In this document: piece by piece, positions 15,019 to 23,875 of the stretch
Layout: each line of letters starts with the position of its first letter
Position numbering within the stretch: the first letter of the stretch is position 1
Assembly (NCBI RefSeq): GCF_022436485.1
Contig: NZ_JAKUDO010000001.1
Location: 1,550,001-1,614,000, forward strand
Direction: 5' to 3'
DNA length: 64,000 nt
Origin: Agrococcus sp. ARC_14
GTDB lineage: Bacteria > Actinomycetota > Actinomycetes > Actinomycetales > Microbacteriaceae
Position numbers and translations under genes: made by a program
Notes under the pieces: generated by a model
What the model saw: only the letters and a program-made list of their open reading frames with translations
Told to the model about the DNA's origin: nothing
The model's database searches: none

Positions 15019-15433
15019 TCAGGACAGCTCGGGGTACGCTTCGTACTTGTGTCGTCGGTTGTCGAAAGCTGGCTTGGTTCCTTCGAGGACGTTGAGCGCG
15101 AATTTCGCCACGTCGAGTTCGGCGATGCTCTCACTGTTCACCGTGAAGCGTCGATCGTTCATTTGGCAGTGCACGATCTGATCGGCGTCACCGACGATGG
15201 CGAGGTTGGCGTTGTGAGTAACGACGATCGTCTGTCTGCGCCCTGCGGCTTCATGAATCGCTGGCACGAGCTTGGACGCGATGGTTTCGTTGTCGAGGTT
15301 CTCTTCGGGTTGATCCAGCACGGAGTGGTTCTCCGGTCCACGACAAGGTAGAACAACGCGAGCACGAGACTACGTTGTCCGGGTGACAGCTGTGAGAGCG
15401 ACAGCCCGTCACCGGTGAGGCCGAAGCGGACCT
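15019..15433 (-). pseudogene. SMC/TrlF-like AAA ATPase, C-terminal remnant
   Basis: Directly after the ccsB stop, without a start, the minus strand encodes LSLSQLSPGQRSLVLALFYL (an ABC-type signature). After a one-base frameshift near 15344 comes VLDQPEENLDNETI (Walker B with D-loop) and VVTHNANLAIVGDADQIVHC (switch His). This order is typical of the ATP-binding C-terminal lobe of TrlF-like and other SMC-related ATPases, several of which act in phage defence or DNA repair. The Walker A half is absent, so the remnant is certainly inactive. The join to ccsB marks a recombination point. Confidence 0.65.
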
Positions 15434-16366
15434 CTAGTTGGATGTCAGGCCGGAGTATGCGTGGAGCCCGGTGAAGAAGAGGTTGACGACGGCGAAGTTG
15501 AAGATGATCGCGGCGAAGCCGATGATCTGCAGCCATGCGGACCGTGAGCCGCGCCAGCCTCGAGTTGCGCGTGCGTGGATGTAGCCGGCGTAGAGGACCC
15601 AGATGATGAAGGTCCAGACCTCCTTGGTGTCCCAGCCCCAGTAACGGCCCCAGGCGTGCTCCGCCCAGATGGCGCCAGCGATGAGTGTGAACGTCCAGAA
15701 GATGAAGCCGATCACGCCGACGCGGTAGCTCAGATCTTCGAGATGATCCGCGCTCGGGAGTGAACGCAGGAAGCCGTTTGCGCGGCGTTCCTTGACCAGC
15801 TGCAGGACGCTCAGTCCTGCCCCGAGGGAGAAGAAGCCCGTCGCAAGGGTGGCGACGAAGACGTGGATGACGAGCCAGTAGGTCTGCAGTGCTGGGGGCA
15901 GCGGGACCGGTGGGACGTAGAAGTTGACGGTGGCCGCGCCGAGGAACACGACTGCGAGGCCGGTGATGAAGACGCCGAGGTAGGTCAGATCGCGCCAGAG
16001 GCGTGAGAGGACGAACACGCCGACGATGACGGCAATGCCGGTGAGTGCGAACTCGTACATGTTCGCCCATGGCACGCGGCCGGCCGCGATCCCGCGCATC
16101 ACCGTTCCGGCGAGGTGCACGGCCCATCCCAGCACGGTGAGCACGTAGCCGATCCGGGCACCACGACCGGCGCCGGCCACGGGTGCTTCCATCGCCGATT
16201 CGGCTGCTGAACTGGCGCCTGCACCGACCAGTTCCTTGGCCTCGACCGGCTTAGCTGCCGAGCGTCTGGCGAGGTCGACTGCGAACGCGATGAAGGCGAG
16301 CGTGTAGATGGCCATGGCGGAGTAGACGGCAAGGAGCGCGGCCGCATCCCACTGATCGGTGGTCAT
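15434..16366 (-). CDS. ccsB: System II cytochrome c biogenesis protein CcsB/ResC
   Basis: 310 aa from ATG 16366 with GGAAGGACC upstream; the ATGA overlaps the resB stop. Eight hydrophobic helices with the Trp-rich haem-handling segment WGRYWGWDTKEVW (~240) and periplasmic-side histidines (AEHAWGR, YWLVIHVF, TGLHAY). With ResB it moves haem across the membrane and attaches it to apocytochrome c CXXCH motifs. The C-terminus appears complete; the following DNA is an unrelated ATPase remnant. Confidence 0.92.
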   Translation of the reverse strand: MTTDQWDAAALLAVYSAMAIYTLAFIAFAVDLARRSAAKPVEAKELVGAGASSAAESAMEAPVAGAGRGARIGYVLTVLGWAVHLAGTVMRGIAAGRVPWANMYEFALTGIAVIVGVFVLSRLWRDLTYLGVFITGLAVVFLGAATVNFYVPPVPLPPALQTYWLVIHVFVATLATGFFSLGAGLSVLQLVKERRANGFLRSLPSADHLEDLSYRVGVIGFIFWTFTLIAGAIWAEHAWGRYWGWDTKEVWTFIIWVLYAGYIHARATRGWRGSRSAWLQIIGFAAIIFNFAVVNLFFTGLHAYSGLTSN

Positions 16367-17991
16367 TCTGAGGTCCTTCCTGGTGGCTGAGAGTCGCCGG
16401 TCTGCGCCTGTGGTGAACGGAGTCGTCGGGCGAGGTCGTCGACTGCCCGTTCGAGCGTGGGGTCTTCGCCGCGAGCGAGCCCGGCAAGTTCGAGCCCGGC
16501 AGGCGTCGCCTTCACCCACAGGCGACGGCGTGGGATGAGGAGCGAGCCGAGCAGCGAGACCACGAGTGTCATGGCGATCCAGAACACGGGCGTCTGGGTG
16601 TGGTCGACGTGCACTTCGATGACGCCGTAGCGCACGACGTCCTCGAACGTGATGGTGCCGAGTCCGCCGGGGATCTCGACCGTCTGACGTGGCGCGAGCA
16701 TGAGCGCGTCCGTGCCCGAGGCGCCGCCGGCGATCTGCGTCATGTCGTCGGTGTCGAGCGCATAGACGGAGCGGGGGATGCCTTCGTCGAGCCCGAGGTC
16801 GCCGGTGAAGGCCTGCAGGGAGAGCACGGGGTTGAGCAGATCGGTGTAGCCGGAGGCGAGTGCCCCCGTCTCGAGCTGCACCGCGGTCGGGTAGAAGAAG
16901 CCGCGCAGGCCCAGCTGCCCCTCGAGGCCATCCGGTAGTTTCATCACGCCCAGGCTTGTCATCAGGTCGTCCTGCGCGAGGAAGGGCGTGTACTCGTCGT
17001 AGACGAGATTGCCGTCGGCGTCGCGCACCGAGATGCGCGGCGCGTAGCCGTTCGAGATCAGGTAGAGATCCGCGCCCATGACGGCCAACGGTTCGTTGAC
17101 CTTGATCTGCGCAGCGTGATCGCCGGTCGGGTCGGTGACGGTGACGTGTGCGGTGAAGTCGAGGGGGGCGCCCATGGCGTTGCGGTTTTCGGTTTCGTAC
17201 ACCACGTCCAGGTCGTCGAGGCGGACGGAGAAGGGTTCGAGCGTCGCGTCGTCGAACCATTGCCCGCCGCTGAAGGTGTCGTAGCTCGAGAGCGTGTTCG
17301 CGAAGCCGCGCCCCTCGACCAGCAGCCGCTGTCCGTTGTAGCCGAAGCCTGAGCCGAGCCCGACGACCAGGATCATCGCGAGCAGCGAGATGTGGAACAG
17401 CAGGTTGCCGGTCTCGCGCAGGTAGCCGCGCTCGGCGGAGACCGAGTCGCCGTAGCGGGTCGTGCGGTAGCCGAGCTTCTTGAGCACCCCATCCGCGCGG
17501 TCGAGGTCGGATGCGTCGCCCGGGACGGTCTGGAAGCCGACGAGGCGAGACAGGCGGGCGGGGGTGCGCGGCGGTAGCGCGCGCATGGCCTTCCAGTGGT
17601 GCATGAGGCGTGGGATGACGCAGCCGACCAGGGACGTGAACAGCAGGATGTAGATGGCCGAGAACCACGGGCTCGAGTAGACGTCGTGGAGCGAGAGCGC
17701 GTCGTAGAGCCAGACCAGGTCGGGGTTGTCGGCGCGCACCTGGATGACGCCGTTGGGGTCGCTAGAGCGCTGCGGCACGAGGCTGCCGGGGATGGCGCCG
17801 ACCGCGAGCAGCAGCAGCAGCACGATGGCGGTGCGCATCGAGGTGAGCTGCCGCCACAGGAAGCGCAGCCAGCCGACGATGCCGAGCTTCGGCCCGCTGC
17901 CGGTGCGCTCGGCGGGCTCGGGGGCGTCGATGTGATCACCGGGCCGCAGCGGGTCTGCGGCGGCACGAGCGGGGCTAGATGATCGTGACAT
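16363..17991 (-). CDS. resB: System II cytochrome c biogenesis protein ResB
   Basis: 542 aa. N-terminal cytoplasmic stretch (~1-45), then transmembrane helices at about 50-70, 105-125 and 200-220, a large extracytoplasmic domain (~225-455) and a final helix (~470-490). The RSSDPNGVIQVRADNPDLV region and GNLLFHISLLAMILVVG segment with its haem-related His are typical of ResB/Ccs1. It starts inside the 3' end of ccdA (17-base overlap) and overlaps ccsB by four bases, forming one operon tlpA-ccdA-resB-ccsB. Confidence 0.92.
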   Translation of the reverse strand: MSRSSSPARAAADPLRPGDHIDAPEPAERTGSGPKLGIVGWLRFLWRQLTSMRTAIVLLLLLAVGAIPGSLVPQRSSDPNGVIQVRADNPDLVWLYDALSLHDVYSSPWFSAIYILLFTSLVGCVIPRLMHHWKAMRALPPRTPARLSRLVGFQTVPGDASDLDRADGVLKKLGYRTTRYGDSVSAERGYLRETGNLLFHISLLAMILVVGLGSGFGYNGQRLLVEGRGFANTLSSYDTFSGGQWFDDATLEPFSVRLDDLDVVYETENRNAMGAPLDFTAHVTVTDPTGDHAAQIKVNEPLAVMGADLYLISNGYAPRISVRDADGNLVYDEYTPFLAQDDLMTSLGVMKLPDGLEGQLGLRGFFYPTAVQLETGALASGYTDLLNPVLSLQAFTGDLGLDEGIPRSVYALDTDDMTQIAGGASGTDALMLAPRQTVEIPGGLGTITFEDVVRYGVIEVHVDHTQTPVFWIAMTLVVSLLGSLLIPRRRLWVKATPAGLELAGLARGEDPTLERAVDDLARRLRSPQAQTGDSQPPGRTSE

Positions 17992-18732
17992 ACGAGGCGA
18001 TCCATCCTTGCATCTCGTTCATGATCGCGTCCCAGGCGCCGGTGACCATGAGCACGCCGATGATCATCAGGGTCACCCCTCCGCCGATGTTGATCGCCCG
18101 GACATGTCGGCGCATCCACGCCATCGCCGAGCCCATCCAGCCGAGCCCCACTGCGAGCAGCAGGAACGGGATGCCCAGGCCCAAGGCGTAGGCGAGGCCG
18201 AGGATCGCGCCCTGCCAGGCGCTGCCGGTCGTGACCGTGAGCGCGCTGATCGCGGCGAGCGTGGGGCCCGAACACGGGGTCCAGCCGAGCGCGAAGATGA
18301 CGCCCACCAGGGGCGCTGTCCACATGCCGCCGGCCTTCAGCTGTTGCGGTTTCCAGACGCGTTGGAGGAACCGGAGCTGCCCGATGAATACCAGGCCGAG
18401 CAGGATCAGCAGCACCCCGAGGATCCGCACGAGCAGCGCTGACCATGCGAGCAGGAACGAGCTGACGACGCCGACGAGCGCGGTGCCGAGCACGAACACG
18501 GCGGTGAAGCCGGCAACGAAGAGCGCCACGCCGGTGATGAGTCTGGCTCGGCCGCCCTCCTCGCCGACGAGTGAGCCCATCAGGCCCAGATAGCCAGGGA
18601 CCAGCGGAAGGATGCAGGGGCTGGCGAAGGAGACGATGCCGGCCAGCAGCGCGATCGGTACGGAGATCAGCAACTGGCCGCTGAGCACGGCGCCTCCGGG
18701 ATCCAGTGCGACGCTCTGGAGAACGGTCAGGC

Positions 18733-18736
<4 letters not shown>
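17975..18736 (-). CDS. ccdA: cytochrome c biogenesis thiol transporter CcdA
   Basis: 253 aa, six to seven helices. The two conserved redox cysteines lie in FASPCILPLVPGYL (~42) and LGWTPCSGPTL (~154). CcdA passes reducing equivalents from cytoplasmic thioredoxin to extracytoplasmic thioredoxin-like proteins. It overlaps the upstream tlpA-like gene (ATGA), which encodes the obvious acceptor. Confidence 0.93.
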
Positions 18737-19314
<578 letters not shown>

Positions 19315-19560
19315 CAATCCTCCAGGAATCCGCTCAGACAATCGAACCCACCCCGAAGGTGTCCGTCATCGGCGGCCTGAGGCGCGCAACGAACCTCTCG
19401 GGCGAGGATTCGGCCCCACACTGGGCTTGGCAGGATGCCCGGGCTGCGCACGGAGTTCCGCCTTGGCCGGATGGGCATCACTCGTGAGCGTATTGACGGT
19501 TCCTATGAATGTCGCGACCGGCTGAATAGCACGGTCAGCGGCGCCCAATCTGCGTGTCAG

Positions 19561-19587
19561 GTGACAAGCAGGTAACGGATTGGTAAC
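19561..19587 (+). promoter_or_regulatory. MtrA-like direct repeats (three half-sites)
   Basis: GTGAC-N6-GTAAC-N6-GTAAC with an exact 11-bp period, 45 bases before the NlpC/P60 start. GTAAC-type direct repeats resemble reported binding boxes of the actinobacterial response regulator MtrA, which controls cell-wall hydrolases. Spacer GGATTG recurs at 44318-44333 before an M23 peptidase. The rest of 19315-19632 shows nothing else clear. Confidence 0.55.
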
Positions 19588-19632
19588 GTCGACTCCTGTG
19601 CCCCGGCACTCGAACCTAGGGAGAAGCTGCCT

Positions 19633-20400
19633 GTGACGACCTCTACGAACAACCTCAAGCCGCGCGAAGATGCGCGCATGACCCGTGCCGCCGTCGTGCG
19701 CGGGGCCCGGCGCATTGGTGTCATCGCCATCGCCGCCGCCCTTGCGACACCGCTCGCGCTGCCGGCGTTCGCCGCGGACACCGGCGCTGAGCAACTGCCG
19801 TCGGCTCTCAGCGCGAACGCGCAGACCGTGTCGGGTGTCGTCACCGCTGGAGGCAACGGACTCAGCGACGAGCGCCTCGATGTGCAGGCGACCACGGCCG
19901 AGCAGCTCTCCCAGATCCGCGCGGAACTCGAAGCGGAGATGGAACGAGAGGAGCAGGCCCGAGCGGCAGCGACGGCCGGCACCGCGGGCGGCGGCACCGC
20001 GGGCGGCGGCACTGCGGCGCCCAGCGCAGCGCAGTCCGAACCCGCACAGGCCTCGACTGCCCCAGCGGCGGGAGCTTCCGGCAGCGTCATCGCGGAGGCT
20101 GCGATCGCGCAGGTCGGCATCTCACAGGACTGCGTCGCCATGGTGCGCCGGGCGATTGCCGCGGCGGGGCTGCCGTACTCCGGGATGAATTCGCTGTTCA
20201 ACCTCGGCCCGACGATCCCGATGTCTGCCGCCTCGCCCGGTGATGTCATCTACTACGCCGACGGCGGTGTGGGGCGCGCGCACATTGGCATCTACATCGG
20301 CGGTGGCCGTGCGGTGCATGGTGGCTGGTCCGGCTTCAATACCGTGATCGCCGGTGTTGACATCGGTGGGTCGGCGCCGGTGTTCATCGACATCACCTGA
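19633..20400 (+). CDS. secreted NlpC/P60-like cell-wall peptidase
   Basis: 255 aa from GTG 19633 with AGGGAGAAG upstream. Signal peptide with cleavage after PAFA (~47), a short coiled coil (SQIRAELEAEMEREEQA), a Gly/Ala linker, then the catalytic domain (~155-255): Cys in SQDCVAMVRR and His in RAHIGIYIGGG. These fit the Cys-His-polar triad of the NlpC/P60 fold. Expected role: cleavage of peptidoglycan stem peptides during growth or division. Preceded by MtrA-like boxes and followed by a strong terminator. Confidence 0.87.
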   Translation: MTTSTNNLKPREDARMTRAAVVRGARRIGVIAIAAALATPLALPAFAADTGAEQLPSALSANAQTVSGVVTAGGNGLSDERLDVQATTAEQLSQIRAELEAEMEREEQARAAATAGTAGGGTAGGGTAAPSAAQSEPAQASTAPAAGASGSVIAEAAIAQVGISQDCVAMVRRAIAAAGLPYSGMNSLFNLGPTIPMSAASPGDVIYYADGGVGRAHIGIYIGGGRAVHGGWSGFNTVIAGVDIGGSAPVFIDIT

Positions 20401-20404
20401 GCCT

Positions 20405-20451
20405 CCTGAAAGGCAGTGCCCGCCCGATTTGAGCGGGCACTGCCTTTCAGG
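20405..20451 (+). terminator. intrinsic terminator hairpin
   Basis: CCTGAAAGGCAGTGCCCGC pairs perfectly with GCGGGCACTGCCTTTCAGG across nine bases, five bases after the peptidase stop. No T-run, as is common in high-GC Actinobacteria. Confidence 0.85.
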
Positions 20452-20467
20452 TCGACCGGTTGGGCGG

Positions 20468-20602
20468 CATCGAGCGGTTCAGCGGATGAGTCGTCCGATA
20501 GCTCGCGATGCTTCGCGTATCCTCTCTTCGGCGACGTCGTCGCCGGCACGGGCGGCGTGGGCGACGCAGTGGAGTAGGTGGTCCTCGAGGAGCCCGACGG
20601 CG
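20468..20602. repeat. 135-bp direct repeat, left copy (csoR 3' end)
   Basis: About 94% identical, in the same orientation, to 33114-33248, which is the 3' end of the intact csoR. The two copies bracket a 12.5-kb block of metal and carbon metabolism genes. Confidence 0.85.
20479..20602 (-). pseudogene. csoR 3' remnant
   Basis: The minus strand encodes the last ~40 residues of CsoR (EDHLLHCVAHAARAGDDVAE... to GRLIR and stop), matching the intact gene at 33125-33442. The N-terminal two-thirds is missing. Similarity ends sharply at 20602, where Gly-rich coding-like DNA begins. Confidence 0.8.
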
Positions 20603-20612
20603 GGCGCTCCAA

Positions 20613-20771
20613 GCCTGCTCCGGCGCGGCCGGTGGGGCCGACGGCTCCGGTGGAGCCGAGTACTACCCCTACGAGATGAGCTGCGGCAAGGACCTCACGA
20701 TCATTGTGGCGTACGACGACGAGTCGACCAAGATGACGTACGCGTGCCAGTGCGGCACCGCTAGATGGTGA
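20613..20771 (+). other. short unidentified ORF tail
   Basis: In one plus frame a Gly/Ala-rich linker leads to YYPYEMSCGKDLTIIVAYDD and then ESTKMTYACQCGTARW before a stop. The three cysteines and the strand-like sequence look like the C-terminus of a small exported protein whose start was lost at the repeat junction. No family recognised. 20772-21014 holds nothing clear. Confidence 0.3.
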
Positions 20772-21014
20772 GGGTCCGCGACTTACGCTCTTCTTCGCAC
20801 CGCTGTACCGGCCGTTGGTCGGCCGGGAGACGGGCCTCGCATCCCGACGCTGCTGCTCGCAAGCGGCGCCGAGCGCGTACGTGCCCTCCTCACTGCCTGA
20901 GTGGCGCTGGCGCTCATCCGGTTTCCACAGCGCGACTCGCGGTCGCGTGTCTACGACAGCCGCAGGTAGTCTCGCCGGTGGCTTGCCGCTGCGAGAGCCG
21001 GGCAGGATGAGGCC

Positions 21015-21725
21015 ATGATGACTCCTACCGAGCCTGGTCTCCGTGTCTTGGTCGTCGAGGACGAGGAGCCGCTGGCCCGGCTCGTCGAGACGTATCTCCA
21101 GCGGAGCCGGTTCGCCGTCCAGACCACAGGTGACGGCGCTGAGGCGCTCTCGATCGCGCGCGAGTGGGATCCAGACGTCGTGGTGCTCGACCTTGGGCTT
21201 CCGGGCGCCGACGGCATCGAGGTATGCCGCGCGCTGCGGACTTTCTCCGACTGCTACGTCGTGATGCTCACTGCCCGCGCCGAGGAGCTCGACAAGCTGG
21301 TCGGCCTCTCGGCCGGCGCGGACGACTACATCACCAAGCCGTTCAGCCCGCGCGAGCTGGTCGCGCGCGTGAAGACGATGCTGCGTCGGCCGCGTGGGGG
21401 TGCGCGGTGGGCGGCGAGCTCGCCGCTGACGTTCGGCGCGCTCACGCTGGACCCGGGGGGACGGGAGGTTCTCGTCGCTGGCGAGCCGGTGCGACTCACG
21501 AGGACGGAGTTCGACGTCCTGATGACGCTCGCCAGCCGTCCCCAGCTCGCCTGCTCACGCAGACAGATCATCGATGCGGTCTGGGGACCGGACTGGGTCG
21601 GGGACGAGCATCTCGTCGACGTGCATGTCGCGCACGTGCGCCGCAAGCTCGGCGACGACCCCGCCGCGCCCGACTTCATCTGCACAGTGCGCGGTGTCGG
21701 CTACCGCATGGGGACGGGCCGGTGA
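21015..21725 (+). CDS. OmpR-family response regulator
   Basis: 236 aa. Receiver domain (~8-120) with the acidic pair VVEDEE, phospho-acceptor Asp in VVVLDLGLPG, the Thr in MLTAR and Lys in YITKPF. C-terminal winged helix (~140-233) with RLTRTEFDVL, DVHVAHVRRKLG and the final GVGYRM. Preceded by GGATGAGG. The GTGA overlap with the kinase gene shows a co-translated pair. Next genes encode a DUF305 lipoprotein and a P1B ATPase, so a metal or envelope-stress stimulus is plausible. Confidence 0.93.
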   Translation: MMTPTEPGLRVLVVEDEEPLARLVETYLQRSRFAVQTTGDGAEALSIAREWDPDVVVLDLGLPGADGIEVCRALRTFSDCYVVMLTARAEELDKLVGLSAGADDYITKPFSPRELVARVKTMLRRPRGGARWAASSPLTFGALTLDPGGREVLVAGEPVRLTRTEFDVLMTLASRPQLACSRRQIIDAVWGPDWVGDEHLVDVHVAHVRRKLGDDPAAPDFICTVRGVGYRMGTGR

Positions 21726-22897
21726 ACGGCTCGGCGGTGCTCGACGATGGCGTGCTGCGGCCTCCGTGGGGGCTGAGCGGTCGGCTGCTCGCCGCGATCG
21801 CCGTCGCAGTGCTCGCCGGTTCTCTGACGGCCTGGGCCGTGGCTTCGGCAATCGGGCCACCCATCTTCGAAGCACACCTGCTCGAGTCCGGCACCGCCGA
21901 CCCGGCTGTGAATCGGCACGCGGGAGAAGCGTACGGCACCGCCTCTGGGTTGAGCCTGGGGCTGGCGCTGGTCGCCGCCGCGGTCAGCTCGATCGTCGTC
22001 AGCGCGTTCCTTGCCCGCCGGATCCAGCGTCGGCTCATCGGGGTCCGCCGCGCAGCCGAGCAGGTTGCGGTCGGTGACTACTCCGCTCGCGCCCCGCTGA
22101 TCGGCATGGGCTCGGATTTCGACGAGCTGGCCAGGGCCTTCAACACGATGGCGGCCGACCTTGCCGGGGTAGAGGCCGCCCGCACCCGCATGCTCGGCGA
22201 GCTCGCTCACGAGATGCGGACTCCTGCTGCCATCTTGGAGGCCTATCTGGAAGCCATTCGCGACGGCGTCGCCCACGCCGACGAACCGACCATTGAGATG
22301 TTGCGGGCACAGGTCGCACGCCTCACCCGCCTCAGTCAGGACATCACCCTGGTCACGACGGCCGAGGAGGGTCGGCTCGCCATGCGGCGAACGCGCGTGT
22401 CCGCACGCCGGCTTCTCGACGACGCTGCCGCTCAGATCGTCGGACGCGCTGCCGATGCCGGTGTCCGGTTCAGCGTGGATGTCGCACCCAGCGCAGCGAC
22501 TGCCCTCCTCGACGCGGATGTCGACCGGCTTGGCCAGGTTCTCACGAACCTGCTGGACAACGCGCTGCGGCATACCCCGTCCGGTGGCCACGTGCACCTC
22601 TGTGCAGCACGCGTCGGCGACCGGCTTCGGATCACCGTGCGCGACGACGGCCAGGGCATCCCACCGGAGCACCTGCCGCGCATCTTCGATCGCTTCTACC
22701 GCGTGGATACCGCGCGCGACCGGGCCCACGGCGGCTCGGGGGTCGGACTGTCGATCGCCCGGTCGATCACGGAGGCCCACGGCGGCTCAGTCAGTGCCCG
22801 CAGCGACGGGCCGGCTCGGGGAACCGTGCTCGTCGTAGAGCTGCCCGTGGTGACCAGCCGTCCCGGAGCCGGCGGAGCCGCAGCGACCGAATCATGA
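21722..22897 (+). CDS. sensor histidine kinase
   Basis: 391 aa from GTG 21722. Two TM helices (~19-42 and ~78-103) flank a short (~35 residue) sensor loop containing only two His. HAMP (~104-155), dimerisation helix with ELAHEMRTP (phospho-acceptor His), then ATPase domain: N-box LTNLLDNALRHT, DDGQGIP, FDRFYR, GGSGVGLSIA. The short sensor loop suggests sensing within the membrane or with a partner. Pairs with the upstream regulator. Confidence 0.93.
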   Translation: MNGSAVLDDGVLRPPWGLSGRLLAAIAVAVLAGSLTAWAVASAIGPPIFEAHLLESGTADPAVNRHAGEAYGTASGLSLGLALVAAAVSSIVVSAFLARRIQRRLIGVRRAAEQVAVGDYSARAPLIGMGSDFDELARAFNTMAADLAGVEAARTRMLGELAHEMRTPAAILEAYLEAIRDGVAHADEPTIEMLRAQVARLTRLSQDITLVTTAEEGRLAMRRTRVSARRLLDDAAAQIVGRAADAGVRFSVDVAPSAATALLDADVDRLGQVLTNLLDNALRHTPSGGHVHLCAARVGDRLRITVRDDGQGIPPEHLPRIFDRFYRVDTARDRAHGGSGVGLSIARSITEAHGGSVSARSDGPARGTVLVVELPVVTSRPGAGGAAATES

Positions 22898-23075
22898 AGG
22901 TTCCGTGAAGACAGCGTCGATGGGGGCCACTGGCTCCCGATCCCCGATAGACATGAGAGCGAAACTCAGTGCGGGCGCTCCGGACCGCCGGGGTGAACCA
23001 GTTCCAGCCCCGCCGACCCGCTGCGCGGTTCGGTCGCGCAGACACCCTGCACTGCGAACACTCGTCAAGGAGAAG

Positions 23076-23702
23076 ATGAAGATGATGAAGAACATGCGCA
23101 ACCTCGGTGTCGTCGCCGGCACCGCAATCGTTGTGTCCCTCACGCTCGCAGCGTGCAGCGGCGGGGGGAGCGCGACGCCAGGCGCGACACCTACGAGTGG
23201 TGCATCGAGTGCGCCAGCAGCTGGGGAGACCAGCGAGAGCCACAACGACGCGGACACCATGTTCGCCCAGATGATGATCGTCCATCACGAGGGTGCCATC
23301 GAGATGGCCGACCTGGCCGTCGAGCAGGCCGAGAGCGAAGACGTCCGGTCCCTCGCGGAGGGCATCTCCGCGGCCCAGGGACCTGAGATCGAGCAGATGA
23401 ACTCTTGGCTCAGCGCGTGGGGCGAGGAGTCCACGCCCATGGCCGGGATGGACCACGGCGGCATGGACATGAACGGCATGAGCCAAGAAGAGGCGATGGC
23501 CGATCTCGAAGGCCTCTCCGGAGCGGACTTCGATCGCCAGTTCCTGGAGCTCATGGTCGCGCACCACGAGGGCGCTGTGGAGATGGCACAGACAGAGCTG
23601 CAGGATGGCGAGAACCCTCAGGCGCTCGCGTTGGCCGAGCAGATCGTTGCGGATCAAGAGGCCGAGATCGCCGAGATGCAGCAGATGCTGTCGACCCTCT
23701 GA
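23076..23702 (+). CDS. DUF305 lipoprotein
   Basis: 208 aa; AAGGAG fits ATG 23082 (nine-base spacing) slightly better than ATG 23076. Lipobox LAAC, Ser/Ala/Thr-rich linker, then two DUF305 repeats, each with a HHEGAIEMA-type motif (MFAQMMIVHHEGAIEMA and LMVAHHEGAVEMA), joined by a Met/His-rich loop (GMDHGGMDMNGM). DUF305 is a ferritin-like helical fold implicated in extracytoplasmic copper binding. Two homologues are at 41916-42530 and 43090-43710. Confidence 0.85.
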   Translation: MKMMKNMRNLGVVAGTAIVVSLTLAACSGGGSATPGATPTSGASSAPAAGETSESHNDADTMFAQMMIVHHEGAIEMADLAVEQAESEDVRSLAEGISAAQGPEIEQMNSWLSAWGEESTPMAGMDHGGMDMNGMSQEEAMADLEGLSGADFDRQFLELMVAHHEGAVEMAQTELQDGENPQALALAEQIVADQEAEIAEMQQMLSTL

Positions 23703-23875
23703 GGTCGAGATGCCCTTCCTTGGCACGTCGCGCCATCCGAGCCGCCGGAGGTCGGGCCGGCTATCCGCTCGTCGACCGCTCACCGTCGACTGCCGCGCTG
23801 GCACACTGATGATCGGGGCGTCAGTCCCGGGTGATGCAGGACCCCACGACCGATTCCTGAGGGGAACGAGACGCC

